Part shown: positions 1-8,905 of the stretch, piece after piece
How positions within the stretch are numbered: the first letter of the stretch is position 1
Layout: each line of letters starts with the position of its first letter
NCBI GenBank assembly: GCA_041394405.1
Contig: JAWKIF010000006.1
Span: forward strand, 744,001 to 808,000
Origin: Microthrix sp041394405
GTDB taxonomy: Bacteria > Actinomycetota > Acidimicrobiia > Acidimicrobiales > Microtrichaceae
Reading direction: 5' to 3'
Length of the DNA: 64,000 nucleotides
The notes under the pieces: generated by a model
The model's input: only the letters and a program-made list of their open reading frames with translations
Told to the model about the DNA's origin: nothing
The model's database searches: none
Program-made: the position numbers and the translations under genes

Positions 1-777
1 GGGGACGCTCGGGTGGTCGCCCGGCGTGCAGACGTCCAACATGGCCCCGGTGCCGAAGGTGATCTTCGCGGTATCGGGCAGCACGGCGCCCTGACCGATC
101 ATGGACGCCTGTTGGTCACCCAAGACGGCCAGCAGCGGCGGCGCGCCCGCCACCTCGTGCAGGGTTCCCAATTGGCCCACCGAGTCGACGATGGAGGGCA
201 GCGTTGCCGCCGGAACGTTCAGGGTTGCCAGCACCTCGCCTGCCCAGCCGGTCACGGCCTCGTCGGAGAGGCCGGTGACCGAGGCATTGGAGGCGTCGGT
301 GACACAAGCCGAACCGCCGGACAGCTTCCATGCCAACCACGTGTCGATGGTGCCGCCGAGCAGGCCCCGGGTGCGCCCGGGGTCGGTGGCGTCGAGCAGG
401 TTGGCCAACTTCGTGGCGCTCTGGTTGGGCGCCAAGCGCAGGCCCTGGCCGGCGAGCACCAGGCAGTCGCCCACGGTGCGCAGGTCCTGCCAACCCTGCC
501 CGGGTGCCACGGGTTCGCCGGTGACCGGGTCCCAGACCACGGTTGATGCCCGCTGGTTGGTGATGGCCAGGCCCTCGACGGGCCCATCGGCGCCCAGCGA
601 CTCCGATACCAGCCGGGCGGCCGTGTCGGCCAGGTGGGCCGCATCGAATTCGACGAGGCCCTCCATGGGCGTGATGGGAAGGGCCTCTGCCCGGCGCTCG
701 TTTCGCAGCGATCCGTCGGCGTCCGCCCGGACCACCCGGATCGAGCTGGTGCCCACGTCGATGACCAGCACGCTCAT
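1..777 (-). CDS. FGGY-family carbohydrate/glycerol kinase, N-terminal part (cut by window edge)
   Basis: Partial gene; 259 codons are visible and the C-terminus lies beyond base 1. The protein opens with MSVLVIDVGTSSIRVV, the FGGY phosphate-1 loop. It then shows GLAITNQRASTVVW, a GTIDTWLAWKLSGG segment followed by TDASNAS, and GDQQASMIGQG before KITFGTGAM. These are landmarks of the glycerol/xylulose kinase family, which transfers phosphate from ATP to a polyol or sugar in the cytoplasm. Glycerol kinase is the nearest match by motif, but the substrate cannot be fixed from half a protein. Its ATG overlaps the stop of the upstream membrane-protein gene (ATGA), so it is the third gene of an operon with an alkyl-DHAP-synthase-like enzyme. 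A separate, more canonical glpK lies at 29258-30751. Confidence 0.85.
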   Translation of the reverse strand, partial: MSVLVIDVGTSSIRVVRADADGSLRNERRAEALPITPMEGLVEFDAAHLADTAARLVSESLGADGPVEGLAITNQRASTVVWDPVTGEPVAPGQGWQDLRTVGDCLVLAGQGLRLAPNQSATKLANLLDATDPGRTRGLLGGTIDTWLAWKLSGGSACVTDASNASVTGLSDEAVTGWAGEVLATLNVPAATLPSIVDSVGQLGTLHEVAGAPPLLAVLGDQQASMIGQGAVLPDTAKITFGTGAMLDVCTPGDHPSVP

Positions 778-1208
778 GGCAAGTACTCCTTGTGGTTCCG
801 CCGGTTGGCCAATGCCCCGCCCAGCAACCCGCAGGTGGACATGAGCAGCGTCAGGTACGCCACGCCCACCAGCGAGAGGGCGTCGAGCGTGCCCTGGGAG
901 GCGGCGACGACCAGGCCGAGCGCCTGGATGACCAGATAGCCCGCTGCCGCCGCGGCAGCCCCGTTGGGCAGGGTTCTGCCCGGGGCGCGGCGCCCGGCGA
1001 CCCACCCGCCGAGCGCCGCGCTGGACAGGATCAGCAACGAGAACGCAGCGCCGATGGCGGGCGAAGGTGTTTCCTTCCCCGACTGCGCCAGCGAGTTGAT
1101 CAGCGCCAGCGGCCCGCACAACACGGCCGTGACACCGGCCCCACGGAGGACGGCGTCGCTCACCAGCACGCCCCCGGGAGGCCGATCCGGCCCCGTCGGC
1201 AGGCTCAT
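774..1208 (-). CDS. small integral membrane protein of unknown function
   Basis: Encodes 144 residues with about four hydrophobic segments: GVTAVLCGPLALINSLA, an AFSLLILSSAALGGWVAG helix, AAGYLVIQALGLVVAA and VAYLTLLMSTCGLLGGALA. I recognise no family. Both ends overlap neighbours by four bases (ATGA with the flavoenzyme upstream and with the FGGY kinase downstream). It is therefore certainly co-transcribed and probably translationally coupled with them. A role in moving a lipid or polyol substrate for the two enzymes is possible but is only inference from position. Confidence 0.7.
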   Translation of the reverse strand: MSLPTGPDRPPGGVLVSDAVLRGAGVTAVLCGPLALINSLAQSGKETPSPAIGAAFSLLILSSAALGGWVAGRRAPGRTLPNGAAAAAAGYLVIQALGLVVAASQGTLDALSLVGVAYLTLLMSTCGLLGGALANRRNHKEYLP

Positions 1209-2743
1209 GAGGAGGTGGCCCGGTCGGTTTCGGCGGGCACGAAGCCCAGGCCGAGGCCTCCCGGGTTCAGCAGCCCTTGCGGGTCGATGGCCGCCTTCAC
1301 CGCCTCGAGCACGCCGAGGCCGGCCTCGCCCAGGGCATCGGCCATGAACGGCGCCCTGCCGATGCCGACCCCATGGTGGTGGGAGAGGGAGCCGCCGCCG
1401 TCCAGCACGGCGCGCGTGGCGACCGCCCAGGCCTCCTGGTGGTAGGCCGTGCGCCGGTCGGGTTCCACCCCACCGGCGAAGGTGAAGTACAGGCAGCCGC
1501 CGTCGAGGTAGCTGTGGCTCTGGTGGGTGGAGGCCACCAACGTTCCCTCGACCCCCTCCAGCGCCGCCACGACATCACGTGCGAGGGCGCCCAGGGCACT
1601 CCATGGGCCGGAGATCTCCAGCGTGTCCACCACGAACCCCTTCCCGACCAGGTCTTCCAGCTCGGCGACGTTGTTGCGCCGTTGCATCCAGCGCTCCACC
1701 AACGCAACGTCGGCGGCGGTGCCCGTTCGGGTGGCCTCGTCGTCCAGGACGCTCAGCGTGGCCCGAACGATGGAGGGGTCGCCCTCGTCGAGCGCCAGCA
1801 ACAACGCGTCGGTGCCGGTGTTGAAGCCTCGCTCTCCTTCGGTCGCGTCGTAGAGCCGCAGCACCGCAGGGGTGGCGCCCCGCTGCACGGTGCGGCGCAT
1901 GGCCTCCAGCGCGTCATCGAAGGAGCCGAAGGTGTAGGCCGCCCGCCCCTCAGCCTCGGGAAGCGGTCGCGCCCGCAGCCGCACCCCGACGATCACGCCG
2001 AGCGCGCCCTCCGAGCCCACAAAAAGCTGAGTGAGGTCGGGGCCCTGAGCGGCCCGGGGCGAGCCACCGGTCCGCACGAGCGTGCCGTCGGCCAGCACCA
2101 CGTCCAGGCCCACCACCAGGTCCTCGATCTTGCCGTAGCGGGTGGAGTACTGACCGGCCCCGCGGCAGGCCACCCAACCCCCCACGGTGGACAGCGCCAT
2201 CGACTGGGGCCAGTGGCCCACCGTGAGCCCGAAGTCGCTTCGCAGGTTGGCCTCGAAATGATCGCCGAAGGTGCCGGGCAGTACCGACACGATGCCGGAG
2301 GCCTGATCCACCTCGGTGATGCCGGACATGGCGGTGAGGTCGAGCGCCACGCCACCCTCGAGGGGTACCGATGCGCCCAGCACGCCGGAGCGACCGGCAA
2401 CGACGGTGATGGGCACCCCGACCTGCGCACACTCCCGCACCACGGCCACCACCCCGTCGCCGTCGACCGGCCTGGCGACGGCCCCGGCCATCGCCGGCAC
2501 CTGTCCCTCGGTGGCCCACACCAGGCCGATGGGCCACCAGTCCCGCGAGGTCTCCGCTCGGGCGGCCGGTGAGACGTCCACCTCCACCCCGGTGCCGGCC
2601 AGCCGTTCCACGAATCCGTCGGGCAACGGGCGTTCGCGCCCGAAACGCGATCGGGCCGACGCCGGATCGCCGGCCAAGGCGATGCCGGGCACGGGTCGGC
2701 CCGGGCCGAGCGGAAGTGGCTGGGCGGGGGGATTCAGGTCCAC
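1205..2743 (-). CDS. FAD-binding oxidoreductase, alkyldihydroxyacetonephosphate synthase-like
   Basis: A 512-residue member of the FAD_binding_4 (VAO/PCMH) superfamily. The FAD domain covers roughly residues 80-250, with VVAGRSGVLGASVP, a SMALSTVGGWVACRGAGQ stretch and LFVGSEGALGVIVGVRL. The C-terminal half carries GGSLSHHHGVGIGRAPF near residue 455. This His-rich motif contains the catalytic histidines of alkyl-DHAP synthases, which swap the acyl chain of acyl-DHAP for a fatty alcohol to make the first ether-lipid bond. The C-terminus has the usual DPQGLLNPG of the family. The GTG at 2743 has an AAAGG Shine-Dalgarno about eight bases upstream. It leads an operon with a membrane protein and an FGGY/glycerol-type kinase. 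An FAD-linked glycerol-phosphate or hydroxyacid dehydrogenase is the main alternative. Confidence 0.8.
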   Translation of the reverse strand: MDLNPPAQPLPLGPGRPVPGIALAGDPASARSRFGRERPLPDGFVERLAGTGVEVDVSPAARAETSRDWWPIGLVWATEGQVPAMAGAVARPVDGDGVVAVVRECAQVGVPITVVAGRSGVLGASVPLEGGVALDLTAMSGITEVDQASGIVSVLPGTFGDHFEANLRSDFGLTVGHWPQSMALSTVGGWVACRGAGQYSTRYGKIEDLVVGLDVVLADGTLVRTGGSPRAAQGPDLTQLFVGSEGALGVIVGVRLRARPLPEAEGRAAYTFGSFDDALEAMRRTVQRGATPAVLRLYDATEGERGFNTGTDALLLALDEGDPSIVRATLSVLDDEATRTGTAADVALVERWMQRRNNVAELEDLVGKGFVVDTLEISGPWSALGALARDVVAALEGVEGTLVASTHQSHSYLDGGCLYFTFAGGVEPDRRTAYHQEAWAVATRAVLDGGGSLSHHHGVGIGRAPFMADALGEAGLGVLEAVKAAIDPQGLLNPGGLGLGFVPAETDRATSS

Positions 2744-2930
2744 GTCAGGGCCTTTCGGCGTTGATCAGCGCAGTGTTGCGAGGCCGCCAGCGTATGGTGC
2801 GACGCCCTGGCGGCGCGAGTTGTTCGGGTGGGCTCGGCGGCCGGGTTGGACGTGTGGGAATGAGGAACTGCACGGTCCGCGTTCGTCGCGGCGCCCACCG
2901 CTATGGTCTGCGGCGCAGCGGGGGAGCGGC

Positions 2931-4754
2931 ATGGACACGCGCGACCTCACCCCTTTCTCCGACCCGAACGCCATCTCACCCTCCGCCCGGTACGGCCGTG
3001 GGGGATGTGCAGAGCGTTCACCCGACCGGGCCTCGCATGGCCGACCCTGGGCACCCGTGGTGGTCGGCGCCCCGGTGGGCCCGGCGTCGTGGGGCGACCT
3101 CACCGAGGAGGACTTCGACACGCCCCAGCCGGGCTCCTGGCCCGACGACCGCTACATCGACCTGACCGATGATGGAACCTACGAGGGCGAGCGCTACATC
3201 GACCTCGCCGGCCCGGTCCCACCTCGGCCGGTCGCAGCCCTGCCAGCTTCGGATCCCCAGCTTGAAGCGCCCGGTCATGCCCGTCCGGCTCCCTGGTGGG
3301 ACTGCCCCATCTACAAGCCGCCACGCCTCTGGCTGGTGCTGGCCGCTCTGGCGGTGACGGTCATTGCGCTGCCGCTGTCGAAGAGTTCCAAGACGGGCGT
3401 CGCCGGGGCCATCGAGGCCGGGGACTCCGCCGGGGCGCCGGCCGGCGGCAGCGAGAGGTCGGTCGGCTCCGGCGGCTTCGCCCAGCAATGGTCCGCCCAG
3501 GTGCCCGGCGTGCTGTCGTTCCTGGGCAATCCCAGCCGCAGCTTTGCCGGTCGAGGCCCGCTCCCCGAGCGGCCTCGGGTGATCGATCGCCGCCATCCGC
3601 CCGGATCGGGTGCGGGGTCGTCCACGCAGGTGCTCATTGCCGAACGAAGCGACGGTCGGCGCTGGGCAATCACGGCCGGCACCGACGGCCGGGTGGGGTT
3701 CACCGATGCCACCACAGGTGAGCAGCTGTTGGCCCCCCTCGAGTTGTCCCGACCGATCCGCTCGACCCCCACCCTCGACCCCGATGGCTACCCCCTGTTG
3801 TACCTGGGCGGCGACGACGGCGTGGTGCGAGTAGTTGCCCTCGACCGTGGAGCAACGCCCGAGGAGCTGTGGACCATGCGGTCCTCGTCGGTCAGCCCGT
3901 CGCAGTGGGGGACCGACTGGAACGGTTCGCCCATGTTGCGCGACGACCTCCTGGTGATCGGAGGCGGCAACTCCAACCTTCACCTCATCAAGCTGAATCG
4001 GGCCCTGGACGGCGATGGCCGGGTGGTGGTCGCCCCCCAACTGGTTGCCGCCCTTCCGACCTGGGACGACCGGTTGGCCGAGGAGCTGGGCGACCGGGAA
4101 ACCGGGGTGGACGCCTCGGTGACCCTGAGCGGGAATACCGCTTGGGTGGTCAACGGCGGTGGCTTGCTGACCGGCTGGGACCTGTCCCCGCTTGATTGGG
4201 GCGGGGAACCCACCCAGACCTTCAGGTTCTGGGTGGGCGATGCCGTGGATACCTCGCTGACCCTGGACGAAACGGGTGCGATCTACCTGGCCACCAGCGG
4301 ACGGCGTGACAACGCCCGCACGGCGGAGTTGGGTCGGGTGATGAAGCTTGACCCAACGAGACCGGACGATCCGCTGGTGTGGTCGGCTCCGGCCGACGCG
4401 TTGGGCGGAGCAGGCGTGATCGGCGCGCCCATGGTGACTGCCGGACTGGTCGTGGTGGTGAGCGAAGAGGGCGAGATGGTGGCGCTGGATCGTCCGTCGG
4501 GCACCGTCGCCTGGGCCCGCCAGGTTCAGGCACCGGCACACGCGACGCCCGTCATGGTCGATGGCGTGATGGTGCTGGGCAGCTGCGACGGCCTCGTGCG
4601 GGCCTGGGACCTGGGGGTGGACGGTCCGACCGAACGGTGGTCGGTGAATGCCGGCGGGTGCATCGAGTCGCCGGTGACGGCCTGGGATGGCCGCATCTTC
4701 GTGCCTCAACGCGACGGCGGGATGGTGGTGGTCGGGGACCACGGCGGTGGGTGA
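2931..4754 (+). CDS. membrane-anchored PQQ-like beta-propeller protein
   Basis: 607 residues from ATG 2931, which has GGGGAG just upstream; the frame is open further upstream but that part reads as antisense of the divergent flavoenzyme. An acidic, proline-rich cytoplasmic N-terminus (about 130 residues) precedes one transmembrane helix, LWLVLAALAVTVIALPL. The outside part has repeated PQQ/WD-like blades, for example TAGTDGRVGFTDATTGEQLL, LYLGGDDGVVRVVALDRG, APMVTAGLVVVVSEEGEMVALD and VMVLGSCDGLVRAWDLG. Such propellers act as binding scaffolds. No pyrroloquinoline-quinone enzyme residues are evident, so I would not call it a dehydrogenase. The N-terminal tail contains two near-identical RYIDL units (DDRYIDLTDDG and GERYIDLAG), possibly a short interaction motif. 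The next gene is an OmpA protein, so an envelope role is likely. Confidence 0.75.
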   Translation: MDTRDLTPFSDPNAISPSARYGRGGCAERSPDRASHGRPWAPVVVGAPVGPASWGDLTEEDFDTPQPGSWPDDRYIDLTDDGTYEGERYIDLAGPVPPRPVAALPASDPQLEAPGHARPAPWWDCPIYKPPRLWLVLAALAVTVIALPLSKSSKTGVAGAIEAGDSAGAPAGGSERSVGSGGFAQQWSAQVPGVLSFLGNPSRSFAGRGPLPERPRVIDRRHPPGSGAGSSTQVLIAERSDGRRWAITAGTDGRVGFTDATTGEQLLAPLELSRPIRSTPTLDPDGYPLLYLGGDDGVVRVVALDRGATPEELWTMRSSSVSPSQWGTDWNGSPMLRDDLLVIGGGNSNLHLIKLNRALDGDGRVVVAPQLVAALPTWDDRLAEELGDRETGVDASVTLSGNTAWVVNGGGLLTGWDLSPLDWGGEPTQTFRFWVGDAVDTSLTLDETGAIYLATSGRRDNARTAELGRVMKLDPTRPDDPLVWSAPADALGGAGVIGAPMVTAGLVVVVSEEGEMVALDRPSGTVAWARQVQAPAHATPVMVDGVMVLGSCDGLVRAWDLGVDGPTERWSVNAGGCIESPVTAWDGRIFVPQRDGGMVVVGDHGGG

Positions 4755-4789
4755 TCCCACCCAGGCGCGCAGCGGGCGGTGCCGCCGAC

Positions 4790-4804
4790 ACCACTCAGAG
4801 TGGT
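4790..4804. repeat. short perfect inverted repeat ACCACT-CAG-AGTGGT
   Basis: A 6-base perfect inverted repeat with a 3-base spacer lies in the 154-base gap between the beta-propeller gene and the OmpA gene. It could be an operator or the top of a weak terminator. There is no T-tract, and it is too short to decide. Confidence 0.3.
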
Positions 4805-4908
4805 ACTCCTCCCGAAGAGGTGACGCAGTGTGGTGCCTGGGGCTACGCTCAGCGCTTGTTGGGGAGCAGGGGATTGCCCCTCGGGACAGGCACCGCGGAG
4901 GATGCGCC

Positions 4909-5985
4909 ATGGCACGACAGGATGGGCACACGACGACGAGCCGGCCCTCGCCGGCGGCAGCGCGCAATGATCGAGGGTCAACCAGCCGGTGGGCGGTGCT
5001 CGGTGTCGGCCTCGTCGCCTTGTTGGGCCTGATCGGGGTCACGGCCATCGCCACCGGTGGGGACGACGGCTCGGATCTCGTCACCCGCTCGGAATCGGCG
5101 CTGGAGAAGGCCGGTATCACGGGCGCCACGGTGAAGGACCAGGACGGCACGATCGTGGTGTCCAACGTGGACGCCGACGACTCCAATCGAATCCCCGATG
5201 TGCTCGCCGGGGTGGACGGCGTGGGCGATATCGAGGTGGACAAGCTGTCGGACGAGCAGTCCACCGGCCCGGCAACCTCGGCGGCCGGGGAGGGCGCCGA
5301 GGCCGACGAGGCCACCGAAACCACCGCAGACAACGATGCCGCCACCGACACCACGGCGAAGGCCGGCGCCGACGATGACGGGAAGAAGGAGTTCCCGACC
5401 GACAAGTTCATGGAGAGCCCCAAACCACCCGCCGACGTGCCTGACGTGCCGCTGCCCAAGGGGGTGGAGCGCATGGGCGTCTTCCGCGGTGGCAAGATCT
5501 ACTTGGTGGGCAAGGTGCCCAGCTACGAGGACGGCAACCGGCGGCTGAACGCCAGCCAGGAGATCCTGGGCGAGCCCAACGTCTACAACATGTACGAGCT
5601 GGACCCGGACAGCTCGCCGAGCGACGACGGCGTGATCATCGTGGCCGAGCCGTTCATCTTCCCGGCCAACTCCGCCACGTTGCCGGAATCGTTCTTCGGC
5701 CTCGCCGACCTGGGAGTGGCCATCATGGACCGCTTCGAGAACACCGAGATGACGATCACGGGCCATACCGACACCTCCGGCGACCCGGCGACCAACCAGC
5801 AGCTGTCCGAGGACCGGGCGCAGGCGTTCAAGGCCTACCTGGTGGACAAGGGTGTCGACGGGGCTCGCGTGAAGACCGAGGGCAAGGGATCCTCCGACCC
5901 CGCCTTCCCCAACGACACGGCCGCGGACCGGGCCAAGAACCGGCGCATCGAGGTGTCGCTCAAGGGCCTGCTGCTCGGCGAGTAG
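4909..5985 (+). CDS. OmpA-family peptidoglycan-binding membrane protein with BON-like repeats
   Basis: 358 residues; ATG 4909 follows a GGAGG at 8-base spacing. After a 28-residue cytoplasmic tail there is one helix, WAVLGVGLVALLGLIGVTAIA. A BON-like segment follows (residues about 50-110), then an acidic Thr/Ala/Asp-rich linker of about 50 residues. A second BON-like segment is around GVFRGGKIYLVGKVPS and NVYNMYELDP. The C-terminal OmpA domain has MTITGHTDTSGDPATNQQLS, RAQAFKAYLVDKGVDGARV and RAKNRRIEVSLKG, including the Asp and Arg that bind meso-DAP peptidoglycan in this family. The architecture resembles the mycobacterial membrane protein ArfA/Rv0899. The probable job is to tether the membrane to the cell wall. 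It is followed by the convergent rnpB gene. Confidence 0.85.
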   Translation: MARQDGHTTTSRPSPAAARNDRGSTSRWAVLGVGLVALLGLIGVTAIATGGDDGSDLVTRSESALEKAGITGATVKDQDGTIVVSNVDADDSNRIPDVLAGVDGVGDIEVDKLSDEQSTGPATSAAGEGAEADEATETTADNDAATDTTAKAGADDDGKKEFPTDKFMESPKPPADVPDVPLPKGVERMGVFRGGKIYLVGKVPSYEDGNRRLNASQEILGEPNVYNMYELDPDSSPSDDGVIIVAEPFIFPANSATLPESFFGLADLGVAIMDRFENTEMTITGHTDTSGDPATNQQLSEDRAQAFKAYLVDKGVDGARVKTEGKGSSDPAFPNDTAADRAKNRRIEVSLKGLLLGE

Positions 5986-6018
5986 CGGTGCCGCCCGGCG
6001 GCCTGGGCCGTCGTGGGT

Positions 6019-6414
<396 letters not shown>

Positions 6415-6420
6415 GCCCAC

Positions 6421-6449
6421 AGTGTGGCCCGCCTCGTCTCCCAGCACAA
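6421..6449 (-). promoter_or_regulatory. candidate rnpB promoter
   Basis: On the minus strand TTGTGC (6449-6444) and CACACT (6426-6421) are separated by 17 bases. A start seven bases beyond the -10 falls on base 6414, exactly the first base of the P1 helix. The hexamers are weak, so the support comes mainly from spacing and position. Confidence 0.4.
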
Positions 6450-6495
6450 TCGGGTATCGGCGCAAGTGGGCCCGTGTGGCCGTCGGTTGGCCCCG

Positions 6496-7293
6496 CTACA
6501 CGCAGTAGCCGCCATCCACGGCCAGGTGTTGGCCCGAGACATAGCCCGCTCGGGCCGAGGCCAGAAAGCACACCGCTTCGGCGACGTCGTCGGCGTCGCC
6601 GAAGCGACGAAGGGGGATGTTGGCGGTGGCGGCGGCGAAGTCGGCATCGTCGAGATCGCCGGTGGCCTCCAGGGTCTGGGCCATGCCGGAGGTGGTCATG
6701 CCCGGCCCCACGCAGTTCACGCGCACGCCGTAGCGACCCTCCTCGGCCGCGAGGCCCCAGCACAGCTGCTCGACCGCGCCCTTGCCGGCCGCCGAAAGCC
6801 CGTCACGCACCGGGTAGCGGCGCGTGGCGGCCGTGGTGATGGCCACGATCGATCCGGCGGAGCGACGCAGCAGGGGAAGCGATGGCTGCACCACGTTGAA
6901 GAAGCCGGCGATCTCGGCGGTCAGCTGAGGCTCCAACTCGGCGGGGGAGACCCGGCTGAGGTGGCGCTGGGGAACCAGCGGGCCGGCAGCGTGCACCAGG
7001 GTGTGAAGGCCATCGGCCGCCGCTGCCTGCACGACGGCTGCTGCGGCATCGGGGTCGCCGGCATCCAACCGGTGTGCCGAACCCCGGGCGCCCAACCCCT
7101 CGATTGCCGCAACCAGCTCCTCCGCTCGGTCGCGGTTGCTGCGGTAGGTGAAGGCGACGTCGGCCCCACGTCGCGCCAGCAGCAGGACGACCGCCGAACC
7201 CAGGCCGCCCGTTCCTCCCGTGACGAGCGCGACGCCGTCCCGGTGGGCGAAGTCCCGAGGCTCGTTGGCAGTGGATACGCCCTGGTCGCTCAT
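6496..7293 (-). CDS. short-chain dehydrogenase/reductase-fold protein, catalytic Tyr replaced
   Basis: 265 residues from ATG 7293, preceded by AAGGGGAT; an ATG eight codons upstream is less likely because it lacks a ribosome site. The Rossmann motif VTGGTGGLGSAV binds NAD(P)H, and LVHAAGPL stands for the NNAG element. The C-terminus ends in VSGQHLAVDGGYCV, as in 3-oxoacyl-ACP-reductase-like SDRs. The active site is unusual: the YxxxK is LSAAGK here, with Ser where the catalytic Tyr should be, although the Lys is kept. ITTAATRR occupies the catalytic-Ser strand. It is either an unusual enzyme or a non-reducing paralogue. It stands alone, next to rnpB on one side and the divergent aminotransferase on the other. 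Confidence 0.75.
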   Translation of the reverse strand: MSDQGVSTANEPRDFAHRDGVALVTGGTGGLGSAVVLLLARRGADVAFTYRSNRDRAEELVAAIEGLGARGSAHRLDAGDPDAAAAVVQAAAADGLHTLVHAAGPLVPQRHLSRVSPAELEPQLTAEIAGFFNVVQPSLPLLRRSAGSIVAITTAATRRYPVRDGLSAAGKGAVEQLCWGLAAEEGRYGVRVNCVGPGMTTSGMAQTLEATGDLDDADFAAATANIPLRRFGDADDVAEAVCFLASARAGYVSGQHLAVDGGYCV

Positions 7294-7381
7294 GTGATCC
7301 CCTTGGCCGCTCCGCACCGGTCGGTGCGCCTGGGCAGGGAGCGTAGGGCCTCGCTCGAACCTGCTCCGCTATCGTCCGCCC

Positions 7382-8533
7382 GTGGCCGACGCTGGGACCA
7401 ATGGCGACATCCTGCTGACGGCTTGCGGGGCCGCCGCGCCGGCTCCGGGTGTGGTCGACCGGATGAACCGGCACCTGCAACGCGAGGTGGAGGTTGGCGG
7501 GTACGACGCCCAGGACGAGGTGGCCGACGAGCTGGCGTCAGCACGCGATCGGGTGGGAGCCCTGTTGGGGCTGGAGCCCGGCGACGTGTCGCTGACCGAC
7601 TCGGGCACCTCCGCCACCGTGTCGCTCTTCCAGGCCATGGTGGCCGGCGGGTGGGGGCGGGCCGGCGGGCTGATCGTGTGTGACCCGAGGGAGTTCGGCT
7701 CCAACCTCAACCTGCTTCGTCGCCTGGCTGCGGCCTCGGGGGTGAGGCTCCGGCTCCTGGATCTGACCGAGGAGGGGCATCCCGACACCGGCCAGCTGGG
7801 AACGCTCGTCGCCTCCGGGCGGGTGGATCTTGTGTGGCTGAGCCTGGCCCATGCCCACGCCGGATGGACCAATCCGGTGGCCGACGTCACCGCTGTGCTC
7901 AGGGAGCGCCCGGAACACACCTGGCTGGTGCTCGATGCCTGCCAGTCCTTTGGCCAGCTGAACGAGTCGCCGACGCCGCTCGACCCGGATGGCGTGATCG
8001 GAACCTCGCGCAAGTGGGTGCGCGGCCCGCGGGGCGTCGGCTTCGCCTGGGTGCATCCGAGGCGCCTGGAGTGGCTGGACCCGTGGCCGGAGGCCTCGGA
8101 TTCGCCGTTGGGCACCCTGGAACGGCACGAGAACCCGGTGGCCGTGCAGCTCGGGTTGGGTGTGGCGCTCGCCCACCTCGAGAAGGTCGGCGTGGCGGAG
8201 ACCCATCGGGCCGTCGCGAAGCGGGCGAAGTGGCTTCGGGGTGAGCTGGGCGCGATGTCGACTTGGCGCAACATCGACGATCCGCACACGGCCTCGGCCA
8301 TGGTCTCGTTCGCACCCGCTGGGCCCATCGGCACCCACGAGGCAGCCGTCGCCGACGCCAAGGCGGCGTTGGCCGGGCGTGGCGTACGGCTGACCGCCAC
8401 CCATCGACACCACGCCCCGATGGGTATGGAAGTGCTTGGCGCCGGGGCGGCGCTGCGGTTGGGGCCACATGCCGATCAACCGTGGGAGGAACTTCACCGT
8501 GCTGCCGAGATGATGGCCCAGGTGCTCACCTAG
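7382..8533 (+). CDS. PLP-dependent class V aminotransferase/lyase, EgtE-like
   Basis: 383 residues from GTG 7382. It is a fold-type I PLP enzyme of the aminotransferase V group. LTDSGTSATVSLFQAM is the cofactor phosphate loop, LVLDACQSFGQL carries the Asp that pairs with the pyridine nitrogen, and GTSRKWVRGPRGVGF holds the Schiff-base Lys. The SRKW-RGPRGVGF form is typical of isopenicillin-N-epimerase-like proteins and of EgtE, the ergothioneine C-S lyase. None of the other egt genes is nearby, so ergothioneine synthesis is not supported by context. No Shine-Dalgarno is visible; TATCGT ends seven bases before the GTG, the geometry of a leaderless transcript. The substrate is unknown. Confidence 0.75.
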   Translation: MADAGTNGDILLTACGAAAPAPGVVDRMNRHLQREVEVGGYDAQDEVADELASARDRVGALLGLEPGDVSLTDSGTSATVSLFQAMVAGGWGRAGGLIVCDPREFGSNLNLLRRLAAASGVRLRLLDLTEEGHPDTGQLGTLVASGRVDLVWLSLAHAHAGWTNPVADVTAVLRERPEHTWLVLDACQSFGQLNESPTPLDPDGVIGTSRKWVRGPRGVGFAWVHPRRLEWLDPWPEASDSPLGTLERHENPVAVQLGLGVALAHLEKVGVAETHRAVAKRAKWLRGELGAMSTWRNIDDPHTASAMVSFAPAGPIGTHEAAVADAKAALAGRGVRLTATHRHHAPMGMEVLGAGAALRLGPHADQPWEELHRAAEMMAQVLT

Positions 8534-8546
8534 GGATGGGCATTGC

Positions 8547-8855
8547 TCAGCCCTTGTCCTTGCTGCTGGCCCTGTCGCTGCTCTTGGCTCGGCGCCCTCG
8601 GCGGCTCATGAGCAGGGTGATGAGCGAGCTGAGCAATGCGGTGAGCGCAAGGACGAGAAAGAGCGGTGCGTCCTTCGACATGAAGAGCCACCTGACCTCG
8701 ACCGATTGGGTGTTGGCAAGCACAAACCACAACAGCAGGATGGCCAGAAGGCCGGAGGGGCCGAAGCGCTTGATCAGCTCCACCTTGTTGGTTCCTGAGG
8801 TGCCGGGCCGGTCGCCACCGGCCATCTCGCGTCGGGGTCGGTCGATGTGAACCAT
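8547..8855 (-). CDS. LapA-like (DUF1049) two-helix membrane protein
   Basis: 102 residues. The ATG at 8855 follows GGAGG at good spacing; the reading frame is open much further upstream but only this start has a ribosome site. Two hydrophobic helices are present, GLLAILLLWFVLANTQSVEV and FLVLALTALLSSLITLLMS, with the short hairpin RWLFMSKDAP between them. A basic Ser/Lys-rich tail ends the protein. This is the pattern of LapA/DUF1049 proteins (NTQ-VEVRWLF is characteristic), which help assemble envelope lipids or polysaccharides in better-studied bacteria. It is convergent with the aminotransferase and divergent from the SDR gene at 8946. Confidence 0.8.
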   Translation of the reverse strand: MVHIDRPRREMAGGDRPGTSGTNKVELIKRFGPSGLLAILLLWFVLANTQSVEVRWLFMSKDAPLFLVLALTALLSSLITLLMSRRGRRAKSSDRASSKDKG

Positions 8856-8905
8856 GGGTGCCTCCGGGCAGGTTGCGGTCGCTCGCGATGGGTGACGGGA
8901 TCGTG

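Noticed and set aside
3018..5495. An 825-codon open frame on the minus strand opposite the beta-propeller and OmpA genes
   Set aside because: No recognisable domain and low-complexity composition, while both plus-strand proteins show membrane helices and families.
5990..6002. Terminator GCCGCC-C-GGCGGC after the OmpA gene
   Set aside because: A one-base loop cannot form; shortening the stem leaves four pairs, too weak to call.
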